Shown here: positions 36,775 to 45,481 of the stretch, in pieces
Position numbering within the stretch: position 1 is the stretch's first letter
How the letters are laid out: each line of letters starts with the position of its first letter
Assembly: GCF_003123685.1 (NCBI RefSeq)
Contig: NZ_QCYJ01000144.1
Coordinates: 103,490-167,489 of the forward strand
From: Nocardia aurea
Lineage (GTDB): Bacteria > Actinomycetota > Actinomycetes > Mycobacteriales > Mycobacteriaceae
Reading direction: 5' to 3'
DNA: 64,000 nucleotides
Position numbers and translations under genes: made by a program
Notes under the pieces: generated by a model
Seen by the model: the letters and a program-made list of their open reading frames with translations, nothing else
What the model was told of the DNA's origin: nothing
The model's database searches: none

Positions 36775-36956
36775 TCGTCCATCATCGCGCGCCACGACGC
36801 GCGGCCACCGTTGCGAACACGGTCTGTCGCGAGCTTCCTCGCGCGCCGACCGGCGCCACCATCACCGGCCGCCACCTGCGATGTCCTTATCGACAGCGCG
36901 CACAGTACGAACCCCACGACCAGGGTGACCGCCACGACCGACTTCCTTTCCACCAC
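36771..36956 (-). CDS. Possible small membrane protein leading kdpDE
   Basis: 61-codon ORF starting with tandem GTGs at 36956. An N-terminal hydrophobic helix (SVVAVTLVVGFVLCALSI) after a basic VERK is followed by a Gly/Arg-rich polar part. Its TGA overlaps the kdpD GTG by four bases, the coupling seen across the window. No clear ribosome-binding sequence precedes it and I recognise no family. It could be a signal-anchored regulator of KdpD or a translated leader. Confidence 0.4.
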   Translation of the reverse strand: MVERKSVVAVTLVVGFVLCALSIRTSQVAAGDGGAGRRARKLATDRVRNGGRASWRAMMDE

Positions 36957-37040
36957 GGGGTCGCGCTGGAATGTCCGCTCGGCCCCTCGATGTCGTTCCT
37001 ACCCCCGGCGTCCGGCGACGAGCGCGGTCTTTACGACGTC

Positions 37041-37113
37041 TTGACGGGATCGCGCCCGGCCTTGACGGACTCTTTCCACCCGCGGCGCGCGCCGTCAACG
37101 AGACGTCAAGGCC
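37041..37113 (+). promoter_or_regulatory. Cluster of TTGACG/CGTCAA elements before kdpF
   Basis: TTGACG occurs at 37041 and 37062 (21 bases apart), and CGTCAA at 37093 and 37104 (11 bases apart). GGCCTTGACG (37058-37067) and CGTCAAGGCC (37104-37113) are exact inverted repeats. Helical phasing is typical of OmpR-family binding, so KdpE is the obvious candidate. It lies 110-180 bases before the kdp structural genes; the rest of the 36957-37223 gap shows no gene. Confidence 0.5.
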
Positions 37114-37223
37114 TGCCGCTGGACCGCCAAGAACCCGTAAGGAAGCGCGGCGACAGCCCTTTCGCGGACTTGACTCACCGGTGCGCACTCCATGAGGGGA
37201 GTGCGAACGGAGGTTGATTGTTC

Positions 37224-37307
37224 ATGTCTGTCGTGATTTTCACGGTGCTCACCGTGGCGGTGTTCGCACTGCTCGGCCTGATCCAGCGGGCGGTGGAGAA
37301 GCTGTGA
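37224..37307 (+). CDS. 27-residue hydrophobic peptide upstream of kdpF
   Basis: ATG at 37224 with GGAGGT nine bases before; encodes a single transmembrane segment (VVIFTVLTVAVFALLGLIQ) ending in AVEKL. Its TGA overlaps the GTG of kdpF (GTGA). The pattern, one hydrophobic helix then a charged end, resembles short ORFs often left unannotated before actinobacterial kdpF. It is probably a second small subunit or stabilising peptide of the pump. Confidence 0.65.
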   Translation: MSVVIFTVLTVAVFALLGLIQRAVEKL

Positions 37308-37390
37308 TCGCGAATCTGGTCGGACTCGCGCTCGCCGTCCTCGTCGCGCTGTACACGGTGGCGGCTCTGCTCTTTCCCGAGAGGTTCTAG
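37304..37390 (+). CDS. kdpF: K+-transporting ATPase subunit KdpF
   Basis: 28 residues from GTG 37304, one transmembrane helix ending in FPERF, the typical KdpF C-terminus (…PERF). GGAGAAG stands before the start. The TAG at 37388-37390 is directly followed by the kdpA GTG. KdpF stabilises the KdpABC complex. Confidence 0.85.
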   Translation: MIANLVGLALAVLVALYTVAALLFPERF

Positions 37391-39061
37391 GTGAACACCA
37401 CAACGGCGGGGATCGCGTTCGTCGCCTCCCTGGTCCTCGCGCTCGCCGTGGCGCACGTACCGCTCGGCGACTACATGTACCGGGTCTACAGCGGCGACCG
37501 GCATTCCAGGGCCGAACGGCTGATCTACCGGGCCATCGGCGCGAAACCCGAGGTCGAGATGACCTGGGGCGTCTACGCGCGCAGCGTGCTCGCGTTCTCG
37601 GCGGTCGGCGTCCTGTTCCTGTACTTCCTGCAATTGCTCCAGCGCGGACTGCCGCTGCACCTGACCGATCCGGGCACCGAGATGACTCCCGCGCTGGCCT
37701 GGAACACCGCGGTCAGTTTCGTGACCAATACGAACTGGCAGGCGTATTCCGGCGAATCCACCCAGGGCCATCTGGTGCAGATGGCCGGTCTGGCGGTACA
37801 GAATTTCGTGTCGGCGGCGGTGGGCATCTCGGTCGCCGTGGCGCTGGTGCGCGGCTTCGCGCGCAGGCATACCGGCGAACTCGGCAACTTCTGGGTCGAT
37901 CTGGTGCGCGGCACGATCCGCATCTTGTTGCCGCTCGCGTTCGTCTTCGCGATCGTGCTGGTGGCGGGTGGCGTCGTGCAGAACTTCCACCTGCACGATC
38001 AGGTCGCCTCGACGCTCAACGGCGCGCGGCAGACCATTCCGGGCGGGCCGGTGGCCAGCCAGGAGGTCATCAAGGAACTCGGTACCAACGGTGGCGGCTT
38101 CTACAACGCGAATTCCGCCCATCCATTCGAGAATCCGACGGCGTGGACGAACTGGATCGAGATCTTCCTGCTGCTGCTGATCAGTTTCTCGCTGCCGCGC
38201 ACCTTCGGCCGGATGGTCGGCAGCACCAGGCAGGGCTACGCGATCGTGGCGGTGATGGGCACCATCGCGCTGGTCGGCGTAAGCCTCACCAACCTCTTCC
38301 AACTCCAGCATCACGGCACCGTGCCGACCGCGATCGGCGCGTCCATGGAAGGTGTGGAAACCCGCTTCGGCGTGGCGAATTCGGCGACCTTCGCGGCCTC
38401 GACCACGCTCACCTCGACCGGTGCGGTCGACTCGTTCCACGACTCCTATACCAGCCTCGGCGGCATGATGACCATGGTCGATATGCAATTGGGCGAGGTG
38501 GCGCCCGGCGGCACCGGTTCCGGGCTCTACGGCATGCTCATCCTCGCGGTGATCACCGTTTTCGTCGCGGGTCTCATGGTCGGGCGCACCCCGGAATACC
38601 TGGGCAAGAAGATCACGCCGCGCGAGATCAAGCTGGCCGCGTCGTATTTCCTGATCAGCCCGTTGATCGTGCTGGTGGGTACCGCGCTGGCGATGGCGTT
38701 GCCGGGACAGCGGGCGAGCATGCTCAACTCGGGGCCGCACGGACTCTCGGAAGTGCTGTACGCCTTCACCTCGGCGGCCAACAACAACGGTTCGGCCTTC
38801 GCCGGTCTGAGCGTGAACACCGAGTGGTACAACACCGCGCTCGGCCTGGCCATGCTGTTCGGCCGGTTCCTGCCGATCGTCTTCGTCCTCGCACTCGCCG
38901 GGTCACTGGCCAGGCAGGGCGCCACCCCCGCGTCGATCGGCACCCTGCCGACGCACCGGCCGCAATTCGTGGGCATGGTCGTCGGCGTGACGGTGATCCT
39001 GGTCGCGCTCACCTTCCTGCCCGCTCTCGCGCTCGGGCCGCTCGCCGAAGGAATTCACTGA
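37391..39061 (+). CDS. kdpA: K+-transporting ATPase subunit KdpA
   Basis: 556-residue K+ channel-like subunit with ten transmembrane helices. Selectivity-filter motifs include SFVTNTNWQAYSGE near 112-125, ELGTNGGGFYNANSAHP near 230, a SATFAASTTLTSTGA segment and SAANNNGSAFAGL. The GTG start directly abuts kdpF, and GAGAGG precedes it within the kdpF end. It takes K+ from outside; energy is supplied by KdpB. Confidence 0.97.
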   Translation: MNTTTAGIAFVASLVLALAVAHVPLGDYMYRVYSGDRHSRAERLIYRAIGAKPEVEMTWGVYARSVLAFSAVGVLFLYFLQLLQRGLPLHLTDPGTEMTPALAWNTAVSFVTNTNWQAYSGESTQGHLVQMAGLAVQNFVSAAVGISVAVALVRGFARRHTGELGNFWVDLVRGTIRILLPLAFVFAIVLVAGGVVQNFHLHDQVASTLNGARQTIPGGPVASQEVIKELGTNGGGFYNANSAHPFENPTAWTNWIEIFLLLLISFSLPRTFGRMVGSTRQGYAIVAVMGTIALVGVSLTNLFQLQHHGTVPTAIGASMEGVETRFGVANSATFAASTTLTSTGAVDSFHDSYTSLGGMMTMVDMQLGEVAPGGTGSGLYGMLILAVITVFVAGLMVGRTPEYLGKKITPREIKLAASYFLISPLIVLVGTALAMALPGQRASMLNSGPHGLSEVLYAFTSAANNNGSAFAGLSVNTEWYNTALGLAMLFGRFLPIVFVLALAGSLARQGATPASIGTLPTHRPQFVGMVVGVTVILVALTFLPALALGPLAEGIH

Positions 39062-39062
39062 A

Positions 39063-41198
39063 ATGACCAGTGCCGTCAGGGAAAACAAGTCCGATCAGCG
39101 AAGAGGAGGCGTCGCACGGGGCGCGCTCGAGCCGAGGATGCTGCTGACCTCGCTGCCCGACGCGGTCCGCAAACTCGACCCGCGCGTCCTGTGGCGCAAT
39201 CCGGTGATGTTCATCGTCGAGATCGGCGCGGTCTGGTCGACGGTGCTCGCGATCGCCGACCCCGCCTTCTTCGCCTGGGCGATCGTCGTATGGCTGTGGC
39301 TGACCGTGATCTTCGCCAATCTGGCCGAAGCGGTGGCCGAGGGCCGAGGCAAGGCCCAAGCCGACGCGCTGCGCAGAGCCAAGACCGACACCGTCGCACG
39401 CAGGCTCGCCGACTGGACACCGGGTGGCCGCGTGGTCGAACAACGTGTCGGCGCACCGGAACTGCGGCGCGGCGACCACGTCGTCGTCGAGGCCGGGCAG
39501 GTCATCCCGGGCGACGGTGACGTGGTCGAGGGCATCGCTTCGGTGGACGAGTCGGCCATCACCGGCGAATCCGCGCCCGTGATCAGGGAATCCGGCGGTG
39601 ACCGGTCCGCGGTGACCGGCGGCACCACGGTGCTGTCCGACCGGATCGTCGTACGGATCACCCAGGAACCCGGCCACAGTTTCCTCGACCGGATGATCGC
39701 GCTGGTCGAGGGCGCGAGCAGGCAGAAGACGCCCAACGAGATCGCGCTGAACATCCTGCTCGCCGCGCTGACGATCATCTTCGTCTTCGCCGTGGTGACC
39801 TTGCAGCCGCTGGCGATCTACTCCAAGGCGAACAACCCCGGTGTTCCCGACACCTCCGCGCTGGACGCGCACGGCATCACCGGCATCGTCATGGTCTCGC
39901 TGCTGGTCTGTCTGATCCCGACCACCATCGGCGCACTGCTCTCCGCCATCGGCATCGCGGGCATGGACCGGCTGGTCCAGCGCAATGTACTGGCCATGTC
40001 GGGTCGTGCGGTGGAGGCCGCGGGCGATGTGAACACCCTGCTGCTCGACAAGACCGGCACCATCACCCTCGGCAACCGTCAGGCCGCGGAATTCGTTCCG
40101 CTGCCCGGTATTCCGGACGACGAGGTGGCCGACGCGGCACAGCTGTCCAGCCTCGCCGACGAGACGCCGGAGGGCCGCTCGATCGTGGTGTACGCCAAAC
40201 AGGTCTACAACAAACGTGAACGGACGCCGGGCGAGTTGACCGGTGCGACCTGGGTGGAGTTCACCGCACAGACCCGCATGTCGGGGGTGGATCTCGCCGA
40301 TGATCACCGACTGCGCAAAGGGGCCGCGGGCGCCGTCACCGAATGGGTCCGATCACAGGGCGGTGCGGTTCCGGTGGAACTCGGCGTCATCGTCGACGGC
40401 ATATCGGCGTCCGGTGGTACGCCGCTGGTCGTCGCGGAGGTGGCCGAGGGCCGGGCCCGGCTGCTGGGCGTCATCCACCTGAAGGACGTGGTCAAACAGG
40501 GCATGCGGGAACGGTTCGACGAGATGCGCAGAATGGGCATCCGCACCGTCATGATCACCGGCGACAATCCCCTGACGGCCAAGGCCATCGCCGAGGAGGC
40601 CGGTGTCGACGACTACCTCGCCGAGGCCACGCCGGAGGACAAACTGGCGCTGATCAAGAAGGAACAGGACGGCGGACGGCTGGTCGCGATGACCGGCGAC
40701 GGCACCAACGACGCACCGGCGCTCGCGCAGGCCGATGTCGGCGTGGCGATGAATACCGGCACCTCCGCGGCCAAGGAGGCCGGGAATATGGTCGACCTGG
40801 ATTCGGACCCGACCAAACTGATCGAGATCGTGGAGATCGGCAAACAGTTGCTGATCACCCGCGGCGCGCTCACCACATTCTCGATCGCGAACGATATCGC
40901 CAAGTATTTCGCGATCCTGCCCGCCCTGTTCGTCGGGCTGTTCCCCGGTCTGGACCTGCTCAATGTGATGCGCCTGGCCAGTCCGCAATCGGCGATCCTG
41001 TCGGCGGTGATCTTCAACGCCCTCGTCATCGTCGCCCTGATTCCGCTGGCGCTGCGTGGTGTGCGCTACACGCCGTCGCACGCGTCGAAACTGTTGAGCC
41101 GCAACCTGACCGTCTACGGTCTCGGCGGCATCATCGCGCCGTTCCTCGGCATCAAGATCATCGACCTGCTCGTCCAACTCCTCCCAGGGATGTCCTGA
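39063..41198 (+). CDS. kdpB: K+-transporting P-type ATPase subunit KdpB
   Basis: 711-residue P-type ATPase. The actuator TGES is in ITGESAPVIRESGGD, the phosphorylated Asp in LLLDKTGTITLGN near 330, and the hinge in MTGDGTNDAPALAQADVGVAMN near 545. About seven transmembrane helices. It carries an N-terminal extension of about 35 polar residues before MLLTSLPDAVRKL. ATG at 39063 is one base after the kdpA stop, with AAGGA before it. It drives the pump with KdpA and KdpC. Confidence 0.97.
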   Translation: MTSAVRENKSDQRRGGVARGALEPRMLLTSLPDAVRKLDPRVLWRNPVMFIVEIGAVWSTVLAIADPAFFAWAIVVWLWLTVIFANLAEAVAEGRGKAQADALRRAKTDTVARRLADWTPGGRVVEQRVGAPELRRGDHVVVEAGQVIPGDGDVVEGIASVDESAITGESAPVIRESGGDRSAVTGGTTVLSDRIVVRITQEPGHSFLDRMIALVEGASRQKTPNEIALNILLAALTIIFVFAVVTLQPLAIYSKANNPGVPDTSALDAHGITGIVMVSLLVCLIPTTIGALLSAIGIAGMDRLVQRNVLAMSGRAVEAAGDVNTLLLDKTGTITLGNRQAAEFVPLPGIPDDEVADAAQLSSLADETPEGRSIVVYAKQVYNKRERTPGELTGATWVEFTAQTRMSGVDLADDHRLRKGAAGAVTEWVRSQGGAVPVELGVIVDGISASGGTPLVVAEVAEGRARLLGVIHLKDVVKQGMRERFDEMRRMGIRTVMITGDNPLTAKAIAEEAGVDDYLAEATPEDKLALIKKEQDGGRLVAMTGDGTNDAPALAQADVGVAMNTGTSAAKEAGNMVDLDSDPTKLIEIVEIGKQLLITRGALTTFSIANDIAKYFAILPALFVGLFPGLDLLNVMRLASPQSAILSAVIFNALVIVALIPLALRGVRYTPSHASKLLSRNLTVYGLGGIIAPFLGIKIIDLLVQLLPGMS

Positions 41199-41199
41199 A

Positions 41200-42123
41200 A
41201 TGCGTATGTCGACGTGGATGCGTCAGCATCTGGCAGCGCTGCGCGCGCTGCTCGTACTCACCGTGATCACCGGAATCGTCTATCCCGTAGCGGTTTTCGC
41301 GGTCGGGCAGGTACCGGGCCTGAAGGACCGGGCCGACGGTTCGCTGATCGAGGTGGACGGGAAGGTCGTCGGCAGCAGTCTGATCGGCCAGCCGTTCACC
41401 GGCGCCGACGGCGCGGCGCTCGTCCAGTACTTCCAGAGCAGGCCGTCGGCGGCCGGGGAGCTCGGCGCGGACTCCGGTGACGGGTACGACCCGCTGTCGA
41501 CCTCGGCGTCCAATCTCGGGCCGGAGGACATCCGCGACGTCACCGTCACCGACGACGCGGGCGATACCGTGACGAAACCCGGCCTGCTGACCACCGTCTG
41601 CGCGCGGAGCAAGGAGATCGCCGACCGTGAGGGGGTCGACGGCCGCCGTCCGTTCTGCACCGACGACGGTATCGGCGCTGTCCTTTCCGTCATCGGACCG
41701 CGCGACGCCGACGGGCAAGTCTCGCGGCCGGTGGCCGTCTACAGCGTCAACGAACTGTGCTCGCGACATCCGACCCCGTTCCTGGAGCGCTACCACGGCG
41801 TCGCGGTCCGGTGCGCGAGCGAACTCGGCGGCTACACCGAGGGCCGTATCGTCCCGATCCACGGCGACGGGCCTGCCGAACCCGCCGTCCCGGCCGACGC
41901 GGTGACCGCGAGCGGCAGCGGGCTCGATCCGCACATCTCCCCGGAGTACGCGACCATCCAGATCGCGAGAATCGCTCGGGCCCGTGGCATTTCCGAACAG
42001 CGGGTGTCCGATCTGGTCGCGGCGAACACCTCCGGTCGCGTGCTCGGATTCCTCGGCGAACCCACCGTGGACGTGGTCGAACTCAACCTGGCGCTCGACC
42101 GCGCCCATCCCTACCGGGGCTGA
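41200..42123 (+). CDS. kdpC: K+-transporting ATPase subunit KdpC with large insertion
   Basis: 307 residues against about 190 in E. coli. The N-terminal helix (about 14-36) and family motifs GSSLIGQPF, YFQSRPSA, STSASNLGP and VTASGSGLDPHISPEYA are present. An insertion of about 120 residues separates SNLGP (about 104-108) from the VTASGSG segment (about 235). It holds four cysteines at about 134, 153, 187 and 205. KdpC's soluble domain faces outward, so two disulfides are plausible. Part of kdpFABC; starts one base after the kdpB stop. Confidence 0.93.
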   Translation: MRMSTWMRQHLAALRALLVLTVITGIVYPVAVFAVGQVPGLKDRADGSLIEVDGKVVGSSLIGQPFTGADGAALVQYFQSRPSAAGELGADSGDGYDPLSTSASNLGPEDIRDVTVTDDAGDTVTKPGLLTTVCARSKEIADREGVDGRRPFCTDDGIGAVLSVIGPRDADGQVSRPVAVYSVNELCSRHPTPFLERYHGVAVRCASELGGYTEGRIVPIHGDGPAEPAVPADAVTASGSGLDPHISPEYATIQIARIARARGISEQRVSDLVAANTSGRVLGFLGEPTVDVVELNLALDRAHPYRG

Positions 42124-42201
42124 GGTCTCGGGGAACAAGTTACAGTTTGTCAGTACCGGTAGTTCATACCGGGCAACCCGCGCGAGAGGACCGAGACCGG
42201 C

Positions 42202-43287
42202 ATGACGTGGATGATCTACGGGGCGAACGGCTACACCGGTGCGCTGCTGGCCGAGCGCGCGGTCGCCGCCGGTGAGCGGCCGGTGCTCGCGGGCCGCGAC
42301 GCGAAGGCCGTCGGCGCGGTCGCGCGACGACTGGATCTGCCGTTCGTCGTGGTGGATCTCGCCGACAGCGCCGGACTGGACGCGGCGCTCGCCGACGTCG
42401 ATATCGTCGCGCACTGCGCGGGCCCGTTCTCGGCGACGGCGCTGCCGATGGCGCGTGCCTGCCTGCGCACCGGCACCCACTACACCGACGTCACCGGTGA
42501 GGTCGACGTCTTCGAAGCGCTGTACGGGCTGCACGACGCGGCGGTGGCGGCCGGGGTCGCGCTCGTGCCGGGTGTGGGGTTCGACGTCGTGCCCACCGAA
42601 TACCTCGCGGTGCGCCTGGCCCGGGAACTGCCGACCGCCACCCACCTCGATATCGCCCTGGTCAGCCGGGGCGGGTTCAGTCGCGGAACCCTGCGCACCG
42701 CGTTGGAGGGCGCACAGGCGGGCGGACGGGTGCGCGCGAACGGTGACCTGGTGTCGGTCGCGACCGCGCATCGCTCCCGCCGGGTCCGGCTGGCCAGCGA
42801 AGAGGTCACCGTCCACAGCATCCCGCTCGGCGACATCAGCAGCGCGTACCGCTCCACCGGCATCGCGAATATCACCGACTTCACCCGGATCCCGTTCGGC
42901 GGTTTCCTCCGTTGCGTCGATCCCGTCGTGCGCGCGACGCTACGCCTTCCCGGCGTCGCGAAACTGCTCGATCGGGGGATCGCGGCGGCGATCACCGGCC
43001 CGTCGGAGAACACCCGCGCCGACACCCGCAGCGAACTGTGGGCCGAGGTCAGCGATCCCGCCGGGCAGGCGAGACAGCTGAGCCTCGTGGTCGCCAACAC
43101 CTACGATTTCACCGCCGCCAGCGCCCTGCACGCGGTGCGGACACTGGCCGAGACCGAATCCGTCCCCGCCGGAGCGCACACCCCGAGCCAAGCCCTGGGC
43201 GCGGATTTCCTCGAGGGGATCCCGCGGGCGGGGGTGGATGTCGGCGCGATCGTGGCGCCGACGGGGTCGGGACCGCGGCCGCGCTGA
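42202..43287 (+). CDS. Saccharopine dehydrogenase-like NAD(P)-binding protein
   Basis: 361 residues. N-terminal Rossmann fold WMIYGANGYTGALLAERA at 3-20, then LAGRDAKAV, VVDLADSAGLDAAL, and the family segment GTHYTDVTGEVDVFEALYG near 93-111, followed by LVPGVGFDVVPTEYLA. This trans-acting enoyl-reductase/saccharopine-reductase-like family is common in mycobacteria and is often linked to lipid metabolism; the substrate here is unknown. ATG at 42202 follows GAGAGGACCGAG. It is not coupled to kdpC, since a 78-base gap with its own leader lies between. Confidence 0.85.
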   Translation: MTWMIYGANGYTGALLAERAVAAGERPVLAGRDAKAVGAVARRLDLPFVVVDLADSAGLDAALADVDIVAHCAGPFSATALPMARACLRTGTHYTDVTGEVDVFEALYGLHDAAVAAGVALVPGVGFDVVPTEYLAVRLARELPTATHLDIALVSRGGFSRGTLRTALEGAQAGGRVRANGDLVSVATAHRSRRVRLASEEVTVHSIPLGDISSAYRSTGIANITDFTRIPFGGFLRCVDPVVRATLRLPGVAKLLDRGIAAAITGPSENTRADTRSELWAEVSDPAGQARQLSLVVANTYDFTAASALHAVRTLAETESVPAGAHTPSQALGADFLEGIPRAGVDVGAIVAPTGSGPRPR

Positions 43288-43342
43288 CAGGGCGGGACAC
43301 GACGCCGGGTATGCGACTCGGGTCACGTGGTCCGCGGGGTGA

Positions 43343-43483
43343 TCAGAAGGGCGCTCCCGAGAGTGTCGACAGCAGTTGCAGCGGCATACCGAGAAACATC
43401 ATGGTGACGAAGATCGGGTAGCGAATCGGGTCACCGTTGAGGTAGCCCTCGACCAGCCAGTTCATCAGATCCGGGTAACTCAT
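43343..43483 (-). CDS. 46-residue small membrane protein
   Basis: ATG at 43483 with a strong GGAAGGAGAG nine bases before. The product begins MSYPDLMNWLVEGYLNGDPI and continues into one hydrophobic helix (YPIFVTMMFLGMPLQLL). Not a recognised family. The very good ribosome-binding site, Gly/Pro-punctuated helix and normal codon use support a real gene. It is the last minus-strand gene before the envelope cluster's 148-residue membrane protein, 187 bases away. That spacer holds no other gene and probably its promoter. Confidence 0.6.
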   Translation of the reverse strand: MSYPDLMNWLVEGYLNGDPIRYPIFVTMMFLGMPLQLLSTLSGAPF

Positions 43484-43670
43484 GACGAATCTCTCCTTCC
43501 GCAGCGGCTATTACCCTCGGTATGTCGGACTCGCGCGTCCGCCGGTTACCATCCGCTACGCCCCCACTTACATGGGCTCGTCATCGATCTCGCGAACGCC
43601 GACCTGTCGACCTCCGTGTGGCATCGCCCCGGGTGACGACTCGGGACGCCCGGTGCGGTCGCCGATTCCG

Positions 43671-44117
43671 TCAGGTCGCACTCCCTGTCGCGTTGCCGCC
43701 GGAATGTCGTAGCCGCCGCGCGCGAAGGTGTCCTGCCATTTCCGCGGCGAGTACGAGAATCCAGATCAGGGCCAGCGCGACGGTGAGGCCGAGCGGATAG
43801 TCGCGGTCGAGCACGGTCGGGTTGTCCGCGACGGCCCCGCCGCGGCGCAGGACCGGGGCGGTGATCAGCAGCACCGCGACCGTGCAGACCGCACCGCAGG
43901 CGATCGGACCCCACCGGGTGCGCGGCAGGTAGTAGCGCGCCGTCGCACCGGTCAGGGCGCACAGCGGCGCGAAGACCCCGTCGTGCACCAGGATCGCGGC
44001 CGCGAACCAGAGGATCACCGACACCAGATCGGGGCGGCTCAGATCGAACAACAGGGCGATGCCGTGCCAGCCGAGCCACAATCCGGCCGCGACCAGCGCC
44101 ACGCGCACGGCGGTCAT
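43671..44117 (-). CDS. Four-helix membrane protein after the Mo oxidoreductase
   Basis: 148 residues with four predicted transmembrane helices (about 5-27, 32-52, 72-92 and 108-129) and an Arg/His-rich C-terminal tail. No family recognised beyond a general actinobacterial membrane protein of this cluster. Its ATG at 44117 overlaps the preceding stop (ATGA), so it is made with the molybdopterin oxidoreductase and may be its membrane partner. Confidence 0.75.
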   Translation of the reverse strand: MTAVRVALVAAGLWLGWHGIALLFDLSRPDLVSVILWFAAAILVHDGVFAPLCALTGATARYYLPRTRWGPIACGAVCTVAVLLITAPVLRRGGAVADNPTVLDRDYPLGLTVALALIWILVLAAEMAGHLRARRLRHSGGNATGSAT

Positions 44118-45481
44118 GCGCGCACCTCGATACTCGACAGCCATTTCGTCTGGAGCACACCGGGCCGGTTCGGCGCGATCAGGCGACACGGGTAGCGGTG
44201 GTCCAGATCCAGCGTCGCGCCGTTGAGCGTCAAGGCGATCAGCGTGTCCGAGGCGACCACGTGCGGTTGCGGTAGCAACGACGTGCGATAGATGCCGCCG
44301 GTCTCGAGCGAGGCGAAGCCGACCGCACCGCCCGGATACGGGCCGACGATCTCGAGCAGGTCGCGCAGACGCACCCCGGACCAGTCCGCCGACGCACTCC
44401 ACCCCTCGACGCAGGCGATCGGCAGTGTCGCGGTGGTCTGCGGCAGTGCCGACAACTCTGCGCGGCTGAATTCCCGACTGCGCTCCCCCACCACGACCCG
44501 CAGCCGATACGCCGGATCCCGCGCGCTGTCGCGCACACCGGCCGCCGTCGCCGACCGGTTCACCGGAAGCCCCTGCGGCCCATGCCCGCTGCGCGGTGCC
44601 GCGAACGAGAGAGGCCGCAGCAGTGGCACGCTCTGTCCGGCGACGGCGAGCGCAGCCACCCCAGCCGAAACCCACGCCGCCGTGAGCACGGTACGCCTCG
44701 AACTACGCTGTCCACCAGCACTATCGGTGTCCAACGGCTTCGACGTTCCCGGCGTCTCGACCGAACCGTCCGGCCCCGCCGCACGCGCCGACACCTCGGA
44801 ACGATTCGGCGTGTCACCGCCGCGCGGTTCGACCGATCGACCCGAGTCCGACGAACCACCCGGCGCCGCGACGGGCCGACCTGCCTCCACCGCGCGACGC
44901 GGCTGGACCGGAGTGCTCGGCACGGTCCCCGCTTCCGAATCCAAGGGACGACTCAGCGCCGCCCTGATGACCGGCAACTTCACCGCGAGGTGCACCGCCA
45001 GCGCACCGGCGACGATATAGGCCATCGCGTAGTGCGCGGTCGGGAAGAAGAATTTCCACGGGTACCACTGGGCGATATTGAGCAGTCCCGTCGACAGTTC
45101 GAACAGGACCGCTCCGACCAGCAGTGCGATCGATCCGCGTTCCAGGACGCGCAGCGGCGAGCCGAACAGCGGACGCTGGAACAGCCGGGGATAGACCGCC
45201 CAGAGTTTCACCACGACAAGAGGTATCGCGGTCACCCCGGACACGACATGCAGTCCCTGGGTGAACCGGTAGAGCCAGACCGGATGCGCGGGCCACCGGA
45301 ACCAGTTCGGCGGATGTTGGATGCCGTGACTGATCAGACCGGTGCAGAAACAGATCAGGATCGCGACGCCGAGCGCGATGCCGACCCGGCTCGCGACCTC
45401 GGGCCCCCGCGCCCGCGAGATCCGCGACCACTCGCGCACCCGCCGGAAATCCGAACCCCCCCGGGCCGGAATCGATATCAC
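44114..45481 (-). CDS. Cytochrome b-like/molybdopterin oxidoreductase fusion
   Basis: 455 residues. The N-terminal half has four transmembrane helices with conserved histidines (RFTQGLHVVSGVTAIPLVV and PTAHYAMAYIVAGALAVHL), as in di-heme cytochrome b561-type domains. A Ser/Pro-rich linker of about 90 residues follows, then a Tat-like RRTVLTAAWVSAG helix, then a sulfite-oxidase-type Mo-cofactor domain. There, IACVEGWSASADWSGV carries the Mo-coordinating cysteine and HRYPCRLIAPNRPGV the C-terminal part. It likely moves electrons between a substrate outside and the quinone pool. ATGA overlaps on both sides. Confidence 0.87.
   Translation of the reverse strand: MISIPARGGSDFRRVREWSRISRARGPEVASRVGIALGVAILICFCTGLISHGIQHPPNWFRWPAHPVWLYRFTQGLHVVSGVTAIPLVVVKLWAVYPRLFQRPLFGSPLRVLERGSIALLVGAVLFELSTGLLNIAQWYPWKFFFPTAHYAMAYIVAGALAVHLAVKLPVIRAALSRPLDSEAGTVPSTPVQPRRAVEAGRPVAAPGGSSDSGRSVEPRGGDTPNRSEVSARAAGPDGSVETPGTSKPLDTDSAGGQRSSRRTVLTAAWVSAGVAALAVAGQSVPLLRPLSFAAPRSGHGPQGLPVNRSATAAGVRDSARDPAYRLRVVVGERSREFSRAELSALPQTTATLPIACVEGWSASADWSGVRLRDLLEIVGPYPGGAVGFASLETGGIYRTSLLPQPHVVASDTLIALTLNGATLDLDHRYPCRLIAPNRPGVLQTKWLSSIEVRA

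Noticed and set aside
34120..37044. 974-codon plus-strand frame opposite kdpD
   Set aside because: Shadow of kdpD, His/Arg/Asp-rich composition without motifs.
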